Source of the DNA: an uncultured Planctomycetaceae bacterium
Lineage (GTDB): Bacteria > Planctomycetota > Planctomycetia > Planctomycetales > Planctomycetaceae
Length of the DNA stretch: 60,801 bases
Direction: 5' to 3'
NCBI GenBank assembly: GCA_943787265.1
Contig: CALSLT010000032.1
Coordinates: 1 to 60,801, forward strand
Shown: piece after piece, positions 36,113 to 47,530 of the stretch
How the letters are laid out: each line of letters starts with the position of its first letter
How positions within the stretch are numbered: position 1 is the stretch's first letter
Notes under the pieces: model-generated
Told to the model about the DNA's origin: nothing
The model's database searches: none
What the model saw: the letters and a program-made list of their open reading frames with translations, nothing else
Translations under genes and position numbers: made by a program

Positions 36113-37472
36113 CGACTCGAGCAGAAGTTCGGTCGCGCATCGCTTTCAACGTGTCCGCGTGCGCGGCATCGCCCGCCAGATTGACAAGTTCATCTGGATC
36201 GTTCTTGAGATCGTGAAGGAACTCCGTTTGATCATGATCCACATAGCGAACGTACTTGAAGCGTTCGTTACGCAAGCCTTCGAACGCGGGGATTCGATTC
36301 CGAACAGCGAAGTGCTCATGGAACGACTCCGTTCTCCAGTCGTCCGGCTTTTCCTCCGACACAATCGGCTTCAGACTGTGCCCCTGATACCGAGCGGGAA
36401 CTTCTACACCGGCCCAGTCGAGGAATGTCGCCGGCAAGTCCAGATTCAAGGCAATGGCGTCCGTCGCCTTTCCCTTCTCGTCTTTGGATACTCGAGGATC
36501 AGCAACGATCAGCGGCACACGCAGAGACTCTTCAAAGTGTGACCATTTTCCCGCAAGACCTCGATTCCCCATGTAATAGCCGTTGTCAGCTGAGTAAACG
36601 ATGATCGTGTTCTCAGCGACACCAGCTTCTTCCAATGCAGCCACAAAGCGACCGATCGCTCCATCGATTCCGCTAACCATGCGATAGTAGGCTCGGATAT
36701 TGGTCTGATATTTCTTGTCCGTATTCCAACGCCAGAAGAATCGCTCGCGGTTAATCGTCGTTTTGAGAAAGTCAGGCAGTGCATTGAATATCTCAGGAGC
36801 GTTCAACCGCGGCGCCGCGATCTGAATGTCGTCGTACATGCCATCGACAGCTCGCGGCCATGCAAAGTGGCCAATACCTGGACGACGATCGCCATCTTCC
36901 GCGTGGCACGCGTTGAACCACATGTTCAATGCAAACGGTTTATCCTTCGGCTGCGACTTTACGAACTCGATTCCGCGATCGACGATCACTTCGGTTTCAT
37001 GCCGCAAGCTTCCGTCAGGCTGTTTCTTGTAGAATGGGTTTCGACCAATCGCTTCAAACTCGTCGAAGTGATCCGTCTGGCGATATCCCTTCGGCATCTT
37101 CGCATGCCACTTTCCAAAATAGCCGGTTCGGTAGCCGTGCTCACGCAGGATGTCCGAATAAAGAGTCGCCACCGCGTCCGGCTTTGCCTGATCTCTGTTG
37201 CCAGGCATGCCATAACTACGTCCAGTCAGCCCTGTGAGAATCGTCGTACGGCTGACCCAGCAGATCGAATGACTGACGAACGCATTGTTAAAACGAGTTC
37301 CGCGTTCGGCCAACGCGTCGATATTCGGCGTCTGCACAACGTCATTGCCGTAGCACCCCAGAGTGCTCGTCGTTTGATCATCGGCAAAAAAGAAAACGAT
37401 GTTTGGCTGTGCGGCAAAGGCATCGCTCGCGAGCCCCAGCGTTAGCAACGTGAAAATAACAAGTCTTCTCAT
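36081..37472 (-). CDS. Sulfatase, formylglycine-dependent
   Basis: The 463-residue protein has a signal peptide (RRLVIFTLLTLGLASDAFA) and the sulfatase core: PNIVFFFADDQTT with metal-binding Asp31-Asp32, ICWVSRTTILTG with the candidate formylglycine Cys71, GKWHAKMPKGYR, and YSADNGYYMGNRGL. Members cleave sulfate esters, probably of a polysaccharide, outside the cytoplasm after Cys is oxidised. The active motif is C-W-V-S-R rather than the common C-x-P-S-R, a variant seen in some planctomycete subfamilies. Its end overlaps the DUF1080 frame by 32 bases. Confidence 0.9.
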   Translation of the reverse strand: MRRLVIFTLLTLGLASDAFAAQPNIVFFFADDQTTSTLGCYGNDVVQTPNIDALAERGTRFNNAFVSHSICWVSRTTILTGLTGRSYGMPGNRDQAKPDAVATLYSDILREHGYRTGYFGKWHAKMPKGYRQTDHFDEFEAIGRNPFYKKQPDGSLRHETEVIVDRGIEFVKSQPKDKPFALNMWFNACHAEDGDRRPGIGHFAWPRAVDGMYDDIQIAAPRLNAPEIFNALPDFLKTTINRERFFWRWNTDKKYQTNIRAYYRMVSGIDGAIGRFVAALEEAGVAENTIIVYSADNGYYMGNRGLAGKWSHFEESLRVPLIVADPRVSKDEKGKATDAIALNLDLPATFLDWAGVEVPARYQGHSLKPIVSEEKPDDWRTESFHEHFAVRNRIPAFEGLRNERFKYVRYVDHDQTEFLHDLKNDPDELVNLAGDAAHADTLKAMRDRTSARVGELGGRITAA

Positions 37473-37561
37473 GGTGTCATCCGCTTTCTAAATCGTCGCT
37501 TCGTGAGTGCCGCTACAGGCAACGTTTCGAAAATATTAACGGGAACGATAAATCAAACGAG

Positions 37562-38860
37562 TCAATTGAGTCCAAACGCATCGCGCAGTTCGTTGATCAC
37601 GCCGTCTGACATGACCGACACATCCCCAACGGCGCGGGCGTTGATAACAGCTTCGGCGGTGGACTCCAGAACTTCCAGTCGATCAAACGTGTCCAGCACG
37701 CTCGAGCCAGTAACCAGGACGCCGTCGTTTTCAAGAATGGCTGCCGGCGAGGCGGCCGAAACTGAATCTGCGATGCTTCCGTCGTTCCTGTACTGAACGC
37801 CGTAGGGCACTCGTTGAACGTCTCGCAGAAACACGTAACTTTCGGGAATCGTCCGAGCATCAAACACAGAATCCGTCACACTGAAGGCTGTCGCGTTGAC
37901 CGGATGTGCAAACGCAATCGCATTGACGTGCGGATGTTTCTGATAGATCGCCCGATGTGCTAGTACCGCTCGACTTGCTTTCTTGCCTGCCTCGCGCTGG
38001 CCATTCTGAACAAGTACCAGATCGTCCACGCCGAGCCGTTCTCGATCGCGTTGCGTTGGCGTAATGACAAACGAGTCATCGCCAAGTCGCGCTGAAAAGC
38101 TTCCTTCCGTACTGATCAGCAATCGCTGACGACAACCACGTCGAATGAACTCGCACAATTGCCGCCGCAACTCCATCTCGTCGGTGGTGGCTGCGTTCGG
38201 CTCGACAGACTTCAGAGCGACGCTCCGACTATGAGCCTCAGCAAGCTGCTCGTCGGTCAAGTACCGAACGGCTCCCAATTGCGTGCCTTTGATAATCGTC
38301 TTGGCGGCGAACTCAAATGCTTCAAAACGTTCGAACGCGTGTGGCAACGATTCTCCCCCGACGACCACGCCGTGGTTTTCAAGAATCACACTGTCGCATG
38401 CCGCCGCAAAGCTCTCTGCAATATTGCTGCCAAGCTGCTCGCTCCCCGGTAATCCGTACGGGGCAAATCCAGTTTTCCCGCACACCGAATGAGCCTGATG
38501 GAACAGCCGTGTGTCTGGCGTTTTCCCGCAAATACTGAATGCCACCAACGCGACTGGATGAGCATGCACGATCGACCGTAAGTCAGGACGAGCTTCGTAG
38601 ATCGCCTTGTGAAACGGAAACTCCGATGACGGAGGGTGCGGTCCTTCGACAGAGCCATCAGGCTTCACGCAGACAATGTCGTTGCGAGTCAGATTTCCTT
38701 TGTCGACTCGTGCGGGAGAGATCCAGACATCTCCCGAATCATCCCGAATCGAAAGATTCCCGCCCGAAGTGGTCGTCATGCGGTACCGATAAATCCGGTC
38801 CATCGTTTGCATGATCTGGTCGCGAGGGTGCGTCAGTTGTCTGGTCATCCGATGGTCCAA
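37562..38860 (-). CDS. Tandem-domain class II aldolase/adducin-like protein
   Basis: Two class II aldolase domains lie in one 432-residue chain. Domain 1 (about 10-215) keeps the zinc and acid-base residues: GGNLS at 33-37, Glu80 in PSSEFPFHKAIY, HAHPVA with His99 and His101, and LENHGVVV with His163. Domain 2 (about 225-430) has the same fold signals (TEGSFSARLGDDSF, AFAHPVNATAF, ILENDGVLV) but Phe317 replaces the first His, Asp379 replaces the third, and Ala298 replaces the acid. It is probably a structural or regulatory copy. Domain 1 may act as a fuculose- or rhamnulose-phosphate aldolase-type enzyme; the substrate is unproven. Confidence 0.88.
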   Translation of the reverse strand: MDHRMTRQLTHPRDQIMQTMDRIYRYRMTTTSGGNLSIRDDSGDVWISPARVDKGNLTRNDIVCVKPDGSVEGPHPPSSEFPFHKAIYEARPDLRSIVHAHPVALVAFSICGKTPDTRLFHQAHSVCGKTGFAPYGLPGSEQLGSNIAESFAAACDSVILENHGVVVGGESLPHAFERFEAFEFAAKTIIKGTQLGAVRYLTDEQLAEAHSRSVALKSVEPNAATTDEMELRRQLCEFIRRGCRQRLLISTEGSFSARLGDDSFVITPTQRDRERLGVDDLVLVQNGQREAGKKASRAVLAHRAIYQKHPHVNAIAFAHPVNATAFSVTDSVFDARTIPESYVFLRDVQRVPYGVQYRNDGSIADSVSAASPAAILENDGVLVTGSSVLDTFDRLEVLESTAEAVINARAVGDVSVMSDGVINELRDAFGLN

Positions 38861-38902
38861 ATAAAGGCTTTTCGCAACAGACTCAATTTCCAGTCCGTAA
38901 CT

Positions 38903-39928
38903 CTACGCTGTTGGTTCTGTCTGAAGGACGAATCGCTCGAAATCCGCGAGTTCAACACGGCTGCCCACAACCACCGGCGTACGCTGGTGAATGCTCGTCG
39001 GCTGAATGTCCAGAACGCGCCGCTCGCCATCAATCGCCATGCCCCCGGCCTGCTCTGCCAGAAACGCGATAGGATTAGCCTCGTAAAGAAGACGCAGCTT
39101 CCCTTCTGGATTCGATTCGGTCGGCGGGTAAAGAAACACTCCGCCTTTGAGCAACGTTCGGTGGAAGTCAGCCACCATCGATCCGATGTAGCGTGACGCA
39201 TATTTGTGCCCAAGAACGCCGCTTCGCAGCCGGTCGATGTACTCGGCGTAACGAGGCGGAAACGTATCCCGGTACGCTTCGTTGACCGAGTAGTAAGGCC
39301 CTTGCTCAGGCATCTTCATGTTAGGATGACTCAGCATGTACGCCCCCAAGGACGGATCAAGCGTGAATCCGTGAACGCCGTTACCGACGCTGTAAACCAG
39401 AATTGTCGACGACCCGTAGACGACGTAGCCAGCGGCAACCTGCTTGCTACCTGGTTGCAACACCCACGAATCTGAATCGTCCAGCTCCACGCCGGTTGGG
39501 CGTCGCAGAATTGAAAACGTTGTGCCAACACTGACATTCACATCGATGTTTGACGATCCGTCCAGAGGATCAAACACGATCGCGTAGTTTGCGTCTTTCG
39601 CTCCCTGGTGAACGATCATCGGGTTCTCGTTCTCTTCCGATGCCAGAATCCCAACGCTGTCGCGCAGTCCGAGAAAGTGAATCAATACCTCATTCGAGTA
39701 GACATCCAGCTTCTGCTGCCGTTCCCCTTGGACGTTGATGTCGCCGTGCTCGCCCAGAATGTCCGACAGCCCCGCGCGGCGCACTTTGTCCTGGATCATC
39801 TTCGTGGCCATCGTGATTCCCGAAAGAAGTGACGAGAACTCACCAGATGAGCCTGGAAACCGCTTCTGCTCTTCCACAATATGCTGCTGCACTGTCAAAA
39901 ACGGGACAGGCGCTGAGGAGTCCGACAT
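38903..39928 (-). CDS. fbp: Class I fructose-1,6-bisphosphatase
   Basis: The 341-residue cytoplasmic enzyme starts at ATG 39928 (MSDSSAPVPF); 44 upstream in-frame residues are not family-like. It hydrolyses fructose-1,6-bisphosphate to fructose-6-phosphate in gluconeogenesis. The metal-binding motifs are clear: ILASEENENP and FDPLDGSSNIDVNVSVGT; CRDTFPPRYAEYIDR-type sequence and GGVFLYPPTESNPEGKLRLLYEANP are the substrate-binding and C-terminal elements (as YRDTFPPRY here). Length is usual for bacterial class I enzymes. It is 42 nt upstream of the aldolase gene, which fits a link from exogenous sugars to central carbon metabolism. Confidence 0.96.
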   Translation of the reverse strand: MSDSSAPVPFLTVQQHIVEEQKRFPGSSGEFSSLLSGITMATKMIQDKVRRAGLSDILGEHGDINVQGERQQKLDVYSNEVLIHFLGLRDSVGILASEENENPMIVHQGAKDANYAIVFDPLDGSSNIDVNVSVGTTFSILRRPTGVELDDSDSWVLQPGSKQVAAGYVVYGSSTILVYSVGNGVHGFTLDPSLGAYMLSHPNMKMPEQGPYYSVNEAYRDTFPPRYAEYIDRLRSGVLGHKYASRYIGSMVADFHRTLLKGGVFLYPPTESNPEGKLRLLYEANPIAFLAEQAGGMAIDGERRVLDIQPTSIHQRTPVVVGSRVELADFERFVLQTEPTA

Positions 39929-40314
39929 CGCTGATCGCTTTCTGTTCGTAATATCTCGGTTCAAGAATCTGTCGTTATTCATCGTTCGTTGTGACGGCCC
40001 GATTTCTAACAGAAGCCAGCAAAGACTCGAAAGGAACCGACTCGGCTCTTTTGGAAACAATTCAAGTTTGCAAACATTTTCGAGACCGCACCGCCGCCTG
40101 GCGTCATCGCTGCCGGTTCAGGTGGCGAGTTCACGACTGCTGCCGACGTCTGACGTGTGCAACTCAGTGGTCCTTTTTTCTGACGAGGTCATACTTCCAG
40201 CCCCAAACGTCGGCACCAACTCGCGATGCCAGGGCCAATCAGCCTCACACACCAACGCAGCATCTTCGTTCAAGTGGCGACGCTCAAACAATCGCGTGCT
40301 CACCAGGAATTCGC
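39929..40314. other. Divergent intergenic region, fbp/sulfatase
   Basis: 386 bp between the fbp and sulfatase starts, presumably with divergent promoters. Open frames through it are extensions without protein-like features; no regulatory dyad was recognised. Confidence 0.45.
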
Positions 40315-42288
<1,974 letters not shown>

Positions 42289-42355
42289 AACGACGCAGTC
42301 TGGCTGACTGCATTCATCCCGTGAGCATTCTTTTTTTTATCCAAAGACCATATCC

Positions 42356-44182
42356 ATGCTGACAAAATCCGCACGAAAAGCTCGACGAGCTATCACACTC
42401 CTGATCCTACTTATAAGCAGCGCTGTAGGGCATGCTGACGAACGGCCCAACATCATCGTGTTCTACACGGACGATCACGGCTACGCGGACCTGTCTTGCC
42501 AGGACGTTTTCGATGACATTCGCACTCCGAATGTCGACGCCCTGGCTGCCAGTGGCGTCAGAGCGTTGCATGGTTACAGCACCGCGCCGCAATGCGTTCC
42601 TTCACGAGCCGGCCTGATGATCGGCAAGTTCCAGGCGAGATTTGGCGTCGAATCAAACGGTCGGCCATTGGACGGTTTCGATCGTGAGACCACGATCGCG
42701 CAACGACTTCAGGCAGCAGGGTATATCACGGCTCAGTTTGGAAAATGGCACCTTGGACCGACGGCTGAGATTCCAAAGCACGGCTTCAAGCATGTGTACG
42801 CTCAAAATTCTCAGGGCCCATTTTCTGCCAACATCACAGCAGGTGGCGATGATCGCCCGATGAGCCCTCTCAAGCCGGAGATGTACCACGTCGATGGTTG
42901 CAGTCAGGCAGCGGCGTCAATCATCAAACGCTACAAAGATCAGCCACTGTTTCTATACGTGGCTTATCGCGCACCACACGTGCCGCTCGATGCTCCACCG
43001 CAATACCTCAAACGTTTTCCTGGCAAGATGCCCGAACGACGCCGTCAGGCACTGGCGATGCTTTCCGCAGTCGACGACGGAGTCGGGCTGGTCACGAAAA
43101 CGCTGAAAGAAAACGGCCTCACCGAGAAAACGCTGATCTTCTACATCGGCGACAACGGAGCCCCGCTGAAGATTCACAAAGCGGACACGCCTGGCGGTGG
43201 CCCCGGCTGGGATGGCTCGCTCAACGATCCGCTGAACGGCGAGAAAGGTATGCTGTCCGAAGGCGGCATGCACACTCCGTTCGTCGTGTCATGGCCTGGG
43301 AAGATTCCGGCCGGACAGGAATACCCACACCCGATCAGCGCGCTCGATGTGGCCGCTACAGCGACCGCCATCGCCAACGTTAAAACGGAATCTGACGACC
43401 TGGATGGGGTGAATCTGATTCCCTTTCTGTCTGGCCAGAATAAAGCCGCGCCACATGATGCGTTAATGTGGCGATGGGTTTCTCAATCCGCCATTCGCGA
43501 AGGCAATTGGAAGCTCCTCCGAGGCGGAAACCGGGAATATCTCTACAACCTGGACACCGACCTGGAAGAAAAAAACAACCTTGCAGCAAACCACCCTGAG
43601 ATCGCCACTCGCCTGAGAAAGCGACTCAGCGATTGGGCAGACGAGTTGTCTCCACCGGGACTTGCCAAAGACATGCCGAACGGCGGCGCATGGGGCTCTT
43701 ACTTCGATTTCTATCTGGACGGAAAAGAACCAACCCCGCTACGAGACAAGTTCGATCCGAAAAATGCTGCGAACTCGGCCAACGCTCCCAACATTCCGTG
43801 GCTGCTTCGATCCGGAAGAATGCGAATGACGAAGGACGGCCTACGAATTACGGCCGACAAAAAGTCAAAGCGGCAAACTCCGTTCCTGGCCCGAAACGCG
43901 CTGAATATCGAAGGCCCGATCACCGCCGCAATCACTTTCAGAGCTTCCGACAAAGGGGTGATCCGATTCTCGTGGCGAACTCCCACCGAGAAAGAATTCG
44001 CCACAGAGAATCGAGTGCAGATTCCAGTTGACGCGTCATCAGATTGGCAAACTATCCGGGCTTCCATGCCCACAAGTTCAAAGATCGTGCACGTCCGTGT
44101 GCAGGTTCCGGCCGGCGAGACAACGATTAAAACCCTCGAACTGACTCCGACAAAAGGCAAAGTCATCAGCCTTCGGAAGTAA
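42356..44182 (+). CDS. Sulfatase, formylglycine-dependent, second tandem copy
   Basis: 608 residues with signal peptide (ITLLILLISSAVGHA). Key motifs: IIVFYTDDHGYADL (metal Asp pair), APQCVPSRAGLM with candidate formylglycine Cys80 in a canonical C-x-P-S-R, FGKWHLGPTAEIP and YIGDNGAPLK. The C-terminal 140 residues are beta-rich (VRVQVPAGETTIKTLEL), as in the preceding gene, so the pair may have arisen by duplication followed by strong divergence. The two are probably co-transcribed. It ends convergent with the PcfJ-like gene. Confidence 0.93.
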   Translation: MLTKSARKARRAITLLILLISSAVGHADERPNIIVFYTDDHGYADLSCQDVFDDIRTPNVDALAASGVRALHGYSTAPQCVPSRAGLMIGKFQARFGVESNGRPLDGFDRETTIAQRLQAAGYITAQFGKWHLGPTAEIPKHGFKHVYAQNSQGPFSANITAGGDDRPMSPLKPEMYHVDGCSQAAASIIKRYKDQPLFLYVAYRAPHVPLDAPPQYLKRFPGKMPERRRQALAMLSAVDDGVGLVTKTLKENGLTEKTLIFYIGDNGAPLKIHKADTPGGGPGWDGSLNDPLNGEKGMLSEGGMHTPFVVSWPGKIPAGQEYPHPISALDVAATATAIANVKTESDDLDGVNLIPFLSGQNKAAPHDALMWRWVSQSAIREGNWKLLRGGNREYLYNLDTDLEEKNNLAANHPEIATRLRKRLSDWADELSPPGLAKDMPNGGAWGSYFDFYLDGKEPTPLRDKFDPKNAANSANAPNIPWLLRSGRMRMTKDGLRITADKKSKRQTPFLARNALNIEGPITAAITFRASDKGVIRFSWRTPTEKEFATENRVQIPVDASSDWQTIRASMPTSSKIVHVRVQVPAGETTIKTLELTPTKGKVISLRK

Positions 44183-44219
44183 GTGCAAAACGGCTGCTCG
44201 CCCGCCGCTGCTGAGTGAA

Positions 44220-44244
44220 TTACGCGACAGCCGCTCACGCGTAA
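44220..44244. terminator. Possible bidirectional stem-loop between convergent genes
   Basis: TTACGCG and CGCGTAA form a perfect seven-base stem with an 11-base loop. It lies 37 nt after the sulfatase stop and overlaps the stop of the convergent PcfJ-like gene, consistent with a shared terminator, although no T-tract is obvious. Confidence 0.3.
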
Positions 44245-45737
44245 CTCGAGATCTGCAATCCTGCAGACTCCGCCCAACGCAAAATCACATTCCTCTCTTT
44301 CGAATTCGCTGATCGATTTGCCTTTCCTCTGATCTGGCAAATCTGTCGAGAGTTGTTCCGGACTTCAATCGTCACCGCCTTGCTGACTCCTTCGTACGAT
44401 TCGACTTCCATCGTCCAGATCGAACAGTGACCTCGTGCGCACGAGGAAGCGTAGGTTGCGACGCAGTGCCGCATTTGACGCCCTTCGGTAACCAGAGCCT
44501 TCGTACTCAGCAGTTCTCGAATTCTCCAACATTTCAAATTTCGACTCTGGTGTGATCCTTCCAGAAACTCAAAGCCTCGAATCCCGAGTGACGGCCACTG
44601 ACGAATCTGGTATCGATTGTCTTCGGCCAGCGACCGATGCCACGCATTCACCTGCTGCAGCAACGTTTCCGGAGTCCGACCCTTCATCGACAAATTGGGT
44701 TGAGCCGGCACTGCATCCAACCGACGACCAGGTGCAATGTAAGTTTCCTCGCCAACAAACCTCTGGTGATGGAGGTAATCGACGATCGGCCCAACGTGCG
44801 CTCGATCAAGCATTGGGTTGGCGGCGAACCATCGAATCACCGATGACCAGAAGTCGTCATGCTCGAAACCTTCGCCCAGCCGAGTGCCGAACAGAATTCG
44901 CGCGAGCCGTTCGTCACCGCCCAAGCCATGAACCTGGCCCCAGCGGATCGCCTGATCAATCGTGATGTCGCTCGGCGCGTGCATCAAATGGTGAGCCATC
45001 TTCTTTGTCAGAGGAATCGGCAACTGGCACTTGCGGATATTCAGTCCTCGTCCGACATGCAGAAACCACTTGCGTCGCTCTGATGCGTCTTTGCCGCGAC
45101 CGGCAAACCAAACGGCATCAAAGAACGCTGGCACATCGTCATAGAGAACAAACAAATGCCTCAGCAACGACGAAAACTGCCGAGTCGCGCTGCGAGACCT
45201 CGGCTTCCACTGCTCGATCGGTCTTTGCCAGGCATCAGCGTGCGCGGCGACCATCGCCAATGCTTCAACAAAAGTGTTGCCTGGCAGCAGTCCCAGCGAA
45301 GCAATCACGGGTGAGCCGTCAAAGAACTTGGCACGACACTTAGCGAGATGCGTGAGCAGGCGCTGCAAAACCTGCTGATTCGCGTGGCGTTGTTGCTTTG
45401 AACCTTGTGCGAGTCGCACGATCTCACAAAGTCGCTTGAGGTGCGGCTGCGACACGTCGGCTTCAGTCAACTCGCCAGCACAAACACCTTGCAGAACCTG
45501 AACGTGATTTTTCTTTTCACGCTTCTGACGATCAAGACGTTCTTGAGCGACCGCCGCCTGAGAATGTGAGCGTTCCCGGCAACGTTGCCTCCAGTTTTTG
45601 ATCAGTCTGCGGCTGAACCCGTTGCGGCCGCACCAGTCCTGATATTCCTCGACCGTAGAAATGCCGAGGCCACTGATATGAGATAAAAACTCCGCGTCAG
45701 GCTGTTCCGTCGCGGATGATACTTTCTTTCTGCGCAT
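44235..45737 (-). CDS. PcfJ-like protein, copy 1
   Basis: The 500-residue protein carries the PcfJ-like C-terminal signature MRHCVATYASSC followed by SIWTM (from residue 422), then an antiparallel-looking end (KAVTIEVRNNSRQICQIRGKAN). Before it, DDFWSSVIRWFAANP and the LSMKGRTPETLLQQVNAWHRSL region correspond block by block with the downstream-located paralogue. The N-terminal third is basic with helices (QRCRERSHSQAAVAQERLDRQKREKK), possibly nucleic-acid binding. PcfJ was named from conjugative plasmid genes, but its function is undefined and chromosomal copies are common in planctomycetes. No conjugation gene is adjacent. Confidence 0.78.
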   Translation of the reverse strand: MRRKKVSSATEQPDAEFLSHISGLGISTVEEYQDWCGRNGFSRRLIKNWRQRCRERSHSQAAVAQERLDRQKREKKNHVQVLQGVCAGELTEADVSQPHLKRLCEIVRLAQGSKQQRHANQQVLQRLLTHLAKCRAKFFDGSPVIASLGLLPGNTFVEALAMVAAHADAWQRPIEQWKPRSRSATRQFSSLLRHLFVLYDDVPAFFDAVWFAGRGKDASERRKWFLHVGRGLNIRKCQLPIPLTKKMAHHLMHAPSDITIDQAIRWGQVHGLGGDERLARILFGTRLGEGFEHDDFWSSVIRWFAANPMLDRAHVGPIVDYLHHQRFVGEETYIAPGRRLDAVPAQPNLSMKGRTPETLLQQVNAWHRSLAEDNRYQIRQWPSLGIRGFEFLEGSHQSRNLKCWRIRELLSTKALVTEGRQMRHCVATYASSCARGHCSIWTMEVESYEGVSKAVTIEVRNNSRQICQIRGKANRSANSKERNVILRWAESAGLQISSYA

Positions 45738-46020
45738 GACTATTCCACATTTGATCCTGGCCTATGTAACAAGTGATTTGAGTTGTCGATTTCTGATTAC
45801 ACGTCATCTCGAAAAGTTCCTTGTTAGACAAATATTGGATGTGGTTCTGACCGCACTCGACACAGCAGTTGGCGGCGGGTTCAGTCTGCGTTTTCTAAAA
45901 ACGGTTTAGGAACGTTGAAGTAATAGCAACGGTGGTAAGCAATCACGAATGTCAGGAACCGATGCCCGAAGACCGTACAAATGAATGTGCCATCCGCCCG
46001 TGCCTGTACAGGCCACTTGG

Positions 46021-47232
46021 TTACAGGCATCGAATCTTGAGTCCTTCCTGAGCTGCCCAACGCTGCAGCATCTCGATCTCGGGCTCGTCTGGTGGATCGT
46101 TCTGCTTTCCCTTGGCTTCCCAGATGATTTTTGAATTGGGCAGCACTTCGATCGTCAGCGTTCGTTTCCGACGCTCCCCCTGCTGCATCTTCATCGACCA
46201 GATTGAAGTTCCTCGCTGAGCACACTCCTGGATGTAGGTGGCGACACAATGCTTCATGATGCCGCCTTCGATTCTTAATTCTCGATCTGAAAGCAGTTCA
46301 TCGATCGTCCACAAAGTGTCGCCCGTCGAATGTCGAAACGCTCCAATGTTTGTCCTCGTCCAGCCTGGATCTGATTGCGTCAGTGCGGGAATTTTCGTCA
46401 GCAGGTCCGTTCTCCAGTTCACCATGTGCCGCCGCAGCGACATCAGCGAACGGCCCTTCATCGAGAACTCAGGCTGCAAGGGTTCCTGACCAGCTCCGCG
46501 GCCCCACACTCTGTCTGCGGGAAGAAACCGCTGCTGATTGATGAACGCCACAATTTCATTGATCTCAACAGCCGTCATCGGTGCGTTGTTAATCAGAAAG
46601 CGAATGACCGATTTCCAGAAGTCTTCGTGTTCCGTCGGAATCAACAGTGCCGGAGCCATCGTCAGAATGTCAGCCAGCCGGCGGTCCCCACCCAAAGCTC
46701 GAACCTGAGCCCAACGCCACGCACCAATCACAAAACAATCGTCCGGAGCCTGCATGAACCAGCGAGCTTCGCGTTTCGTCATCGGAACGGGATACGGAAG
46801 CGGCCATTCGAATTGACGAATGCTGCGTCCCACCGCCAGGTGAAGGTACAGATCGATCTGCCAGCATTTTCGATCGGACGAGCACCACGCAGGCGTCAAG
46901 AACATCGGCACGTCGAATCTCTCAAACAAATGACTGACGAGCGACTTAAACTGCTCGAACAGATTTGCATTTGGCGCCACCCAGGTTTCCGGTCGACGCT
47001 TCCAGAAGCCACGCTTCCTGACGACCTGAATGCAGGCTCTGAGCACGTCGTCATGAGAAGCCAACAACGCATCACCGCGAAACGGTTCAGGATGCAATAG
47101 TTGTGACGACGCTCGGATCGCCGTGATCAGACGCCAGTACGGCGTGCGAGCTTTGCCGTTTGTCGGAGCTGATTCGCGAATCAGCTCATCAAGCGTGCGC
47201 TTTGCGCAACGCTTTCGAAGGTGCGAAGACAT
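46021..47232 (-). CDS. PcfJ-like protein, copy 2
   Basis: 403 residues, with the signature MKHCVATYIQECAQRGTSIWSM beginning at residue 326, and the same preceding blocks as copy 1 (EDFWKSVIRFLINNAPM, FSMKGRSLMSLRRHMVNW, PVPMTKREARWFMQAPDD). It lacks about 100 residues of the N-terminal helical region of copy 1. The two lie in the same direction, 283 bp apart, and have diverged a lot, so they are old tandem duplicates or independently acquired. The region between them has no recognised gene. The function is unknown. Confidence 0.78.
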   Translation of the reverse strand: MSSHLRKRCAKRTLDELIRESAPTNGKARTPYWRLITAIRASSQLLHPEPFRGDALLASHDDVLRACIQVVRKRGFWKRRPETWVAPNANLFEQFKSLVSHLFERFDVPMFLTPAWCSSDRKCWQIDLYLHLAVGRSIRQFEWPLPYPVPMTKREARWFMQAPDDCFVIGAWRWAQVRALGGDRRLADILTMAPALLIPTEHEDFWKSVIRFLINNAPMTAVEINEIVAFINQQRFLPADRVWGRGAGQEPLQPEFSMKGRSLMSLRRHMVNWRTDLLTKIPALTQSDPGWTRTNIGAFRHSTGDTLWTIDELLSDRELRIEGGIMKHCVATYIQECAQRGTSIWSMKMQQGERRKRTLTIEVLPNSKIIWEAKGKQNDPPDEPEIEMLQRWAAQEGLKIRCL

Positions 47233-47530
47233 GATGGTTCCTCGAATGTGAAGGCACGAACAAGCAACGGCGATTTGATCGCCACGCAGTTCGCATGAAG
47301 CGGCCTAAGACACGCCAACGTGCCTCAAGCAACCTTTCTTCTTCACAGTCGGGAATCCAAAGTCATCGCTCTTATCCTTCAGTCAGTCGGTGGTCGTCGA
47401 TACGGCAGCCGATAACCAGCCACCATCGCAATCCGAATACGCTCGCACCGGACACAGCAGTCCGGCGCAGGTTCGGCGTTTCCGCAGCATGCCTGGCAAC
47501 TCGGCCCGGCATCACGTCCCAATTGACTCG
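47233..47530. other. Intergenic region before PcfJ copy 2, nothing recognised
   Basis: About 300 bp between the PcfJ-like gene start and the end of the transglutaminase-like gene, on the same strand. The small open frames here show no family features. Confidence 0.4.

Noticed and set aside
36867..37445. Plus-strand 192-codon frame within the sulfatase
   Set aside because: It is antisense to a well-supported sulfatase and lacks any recognisable domain.
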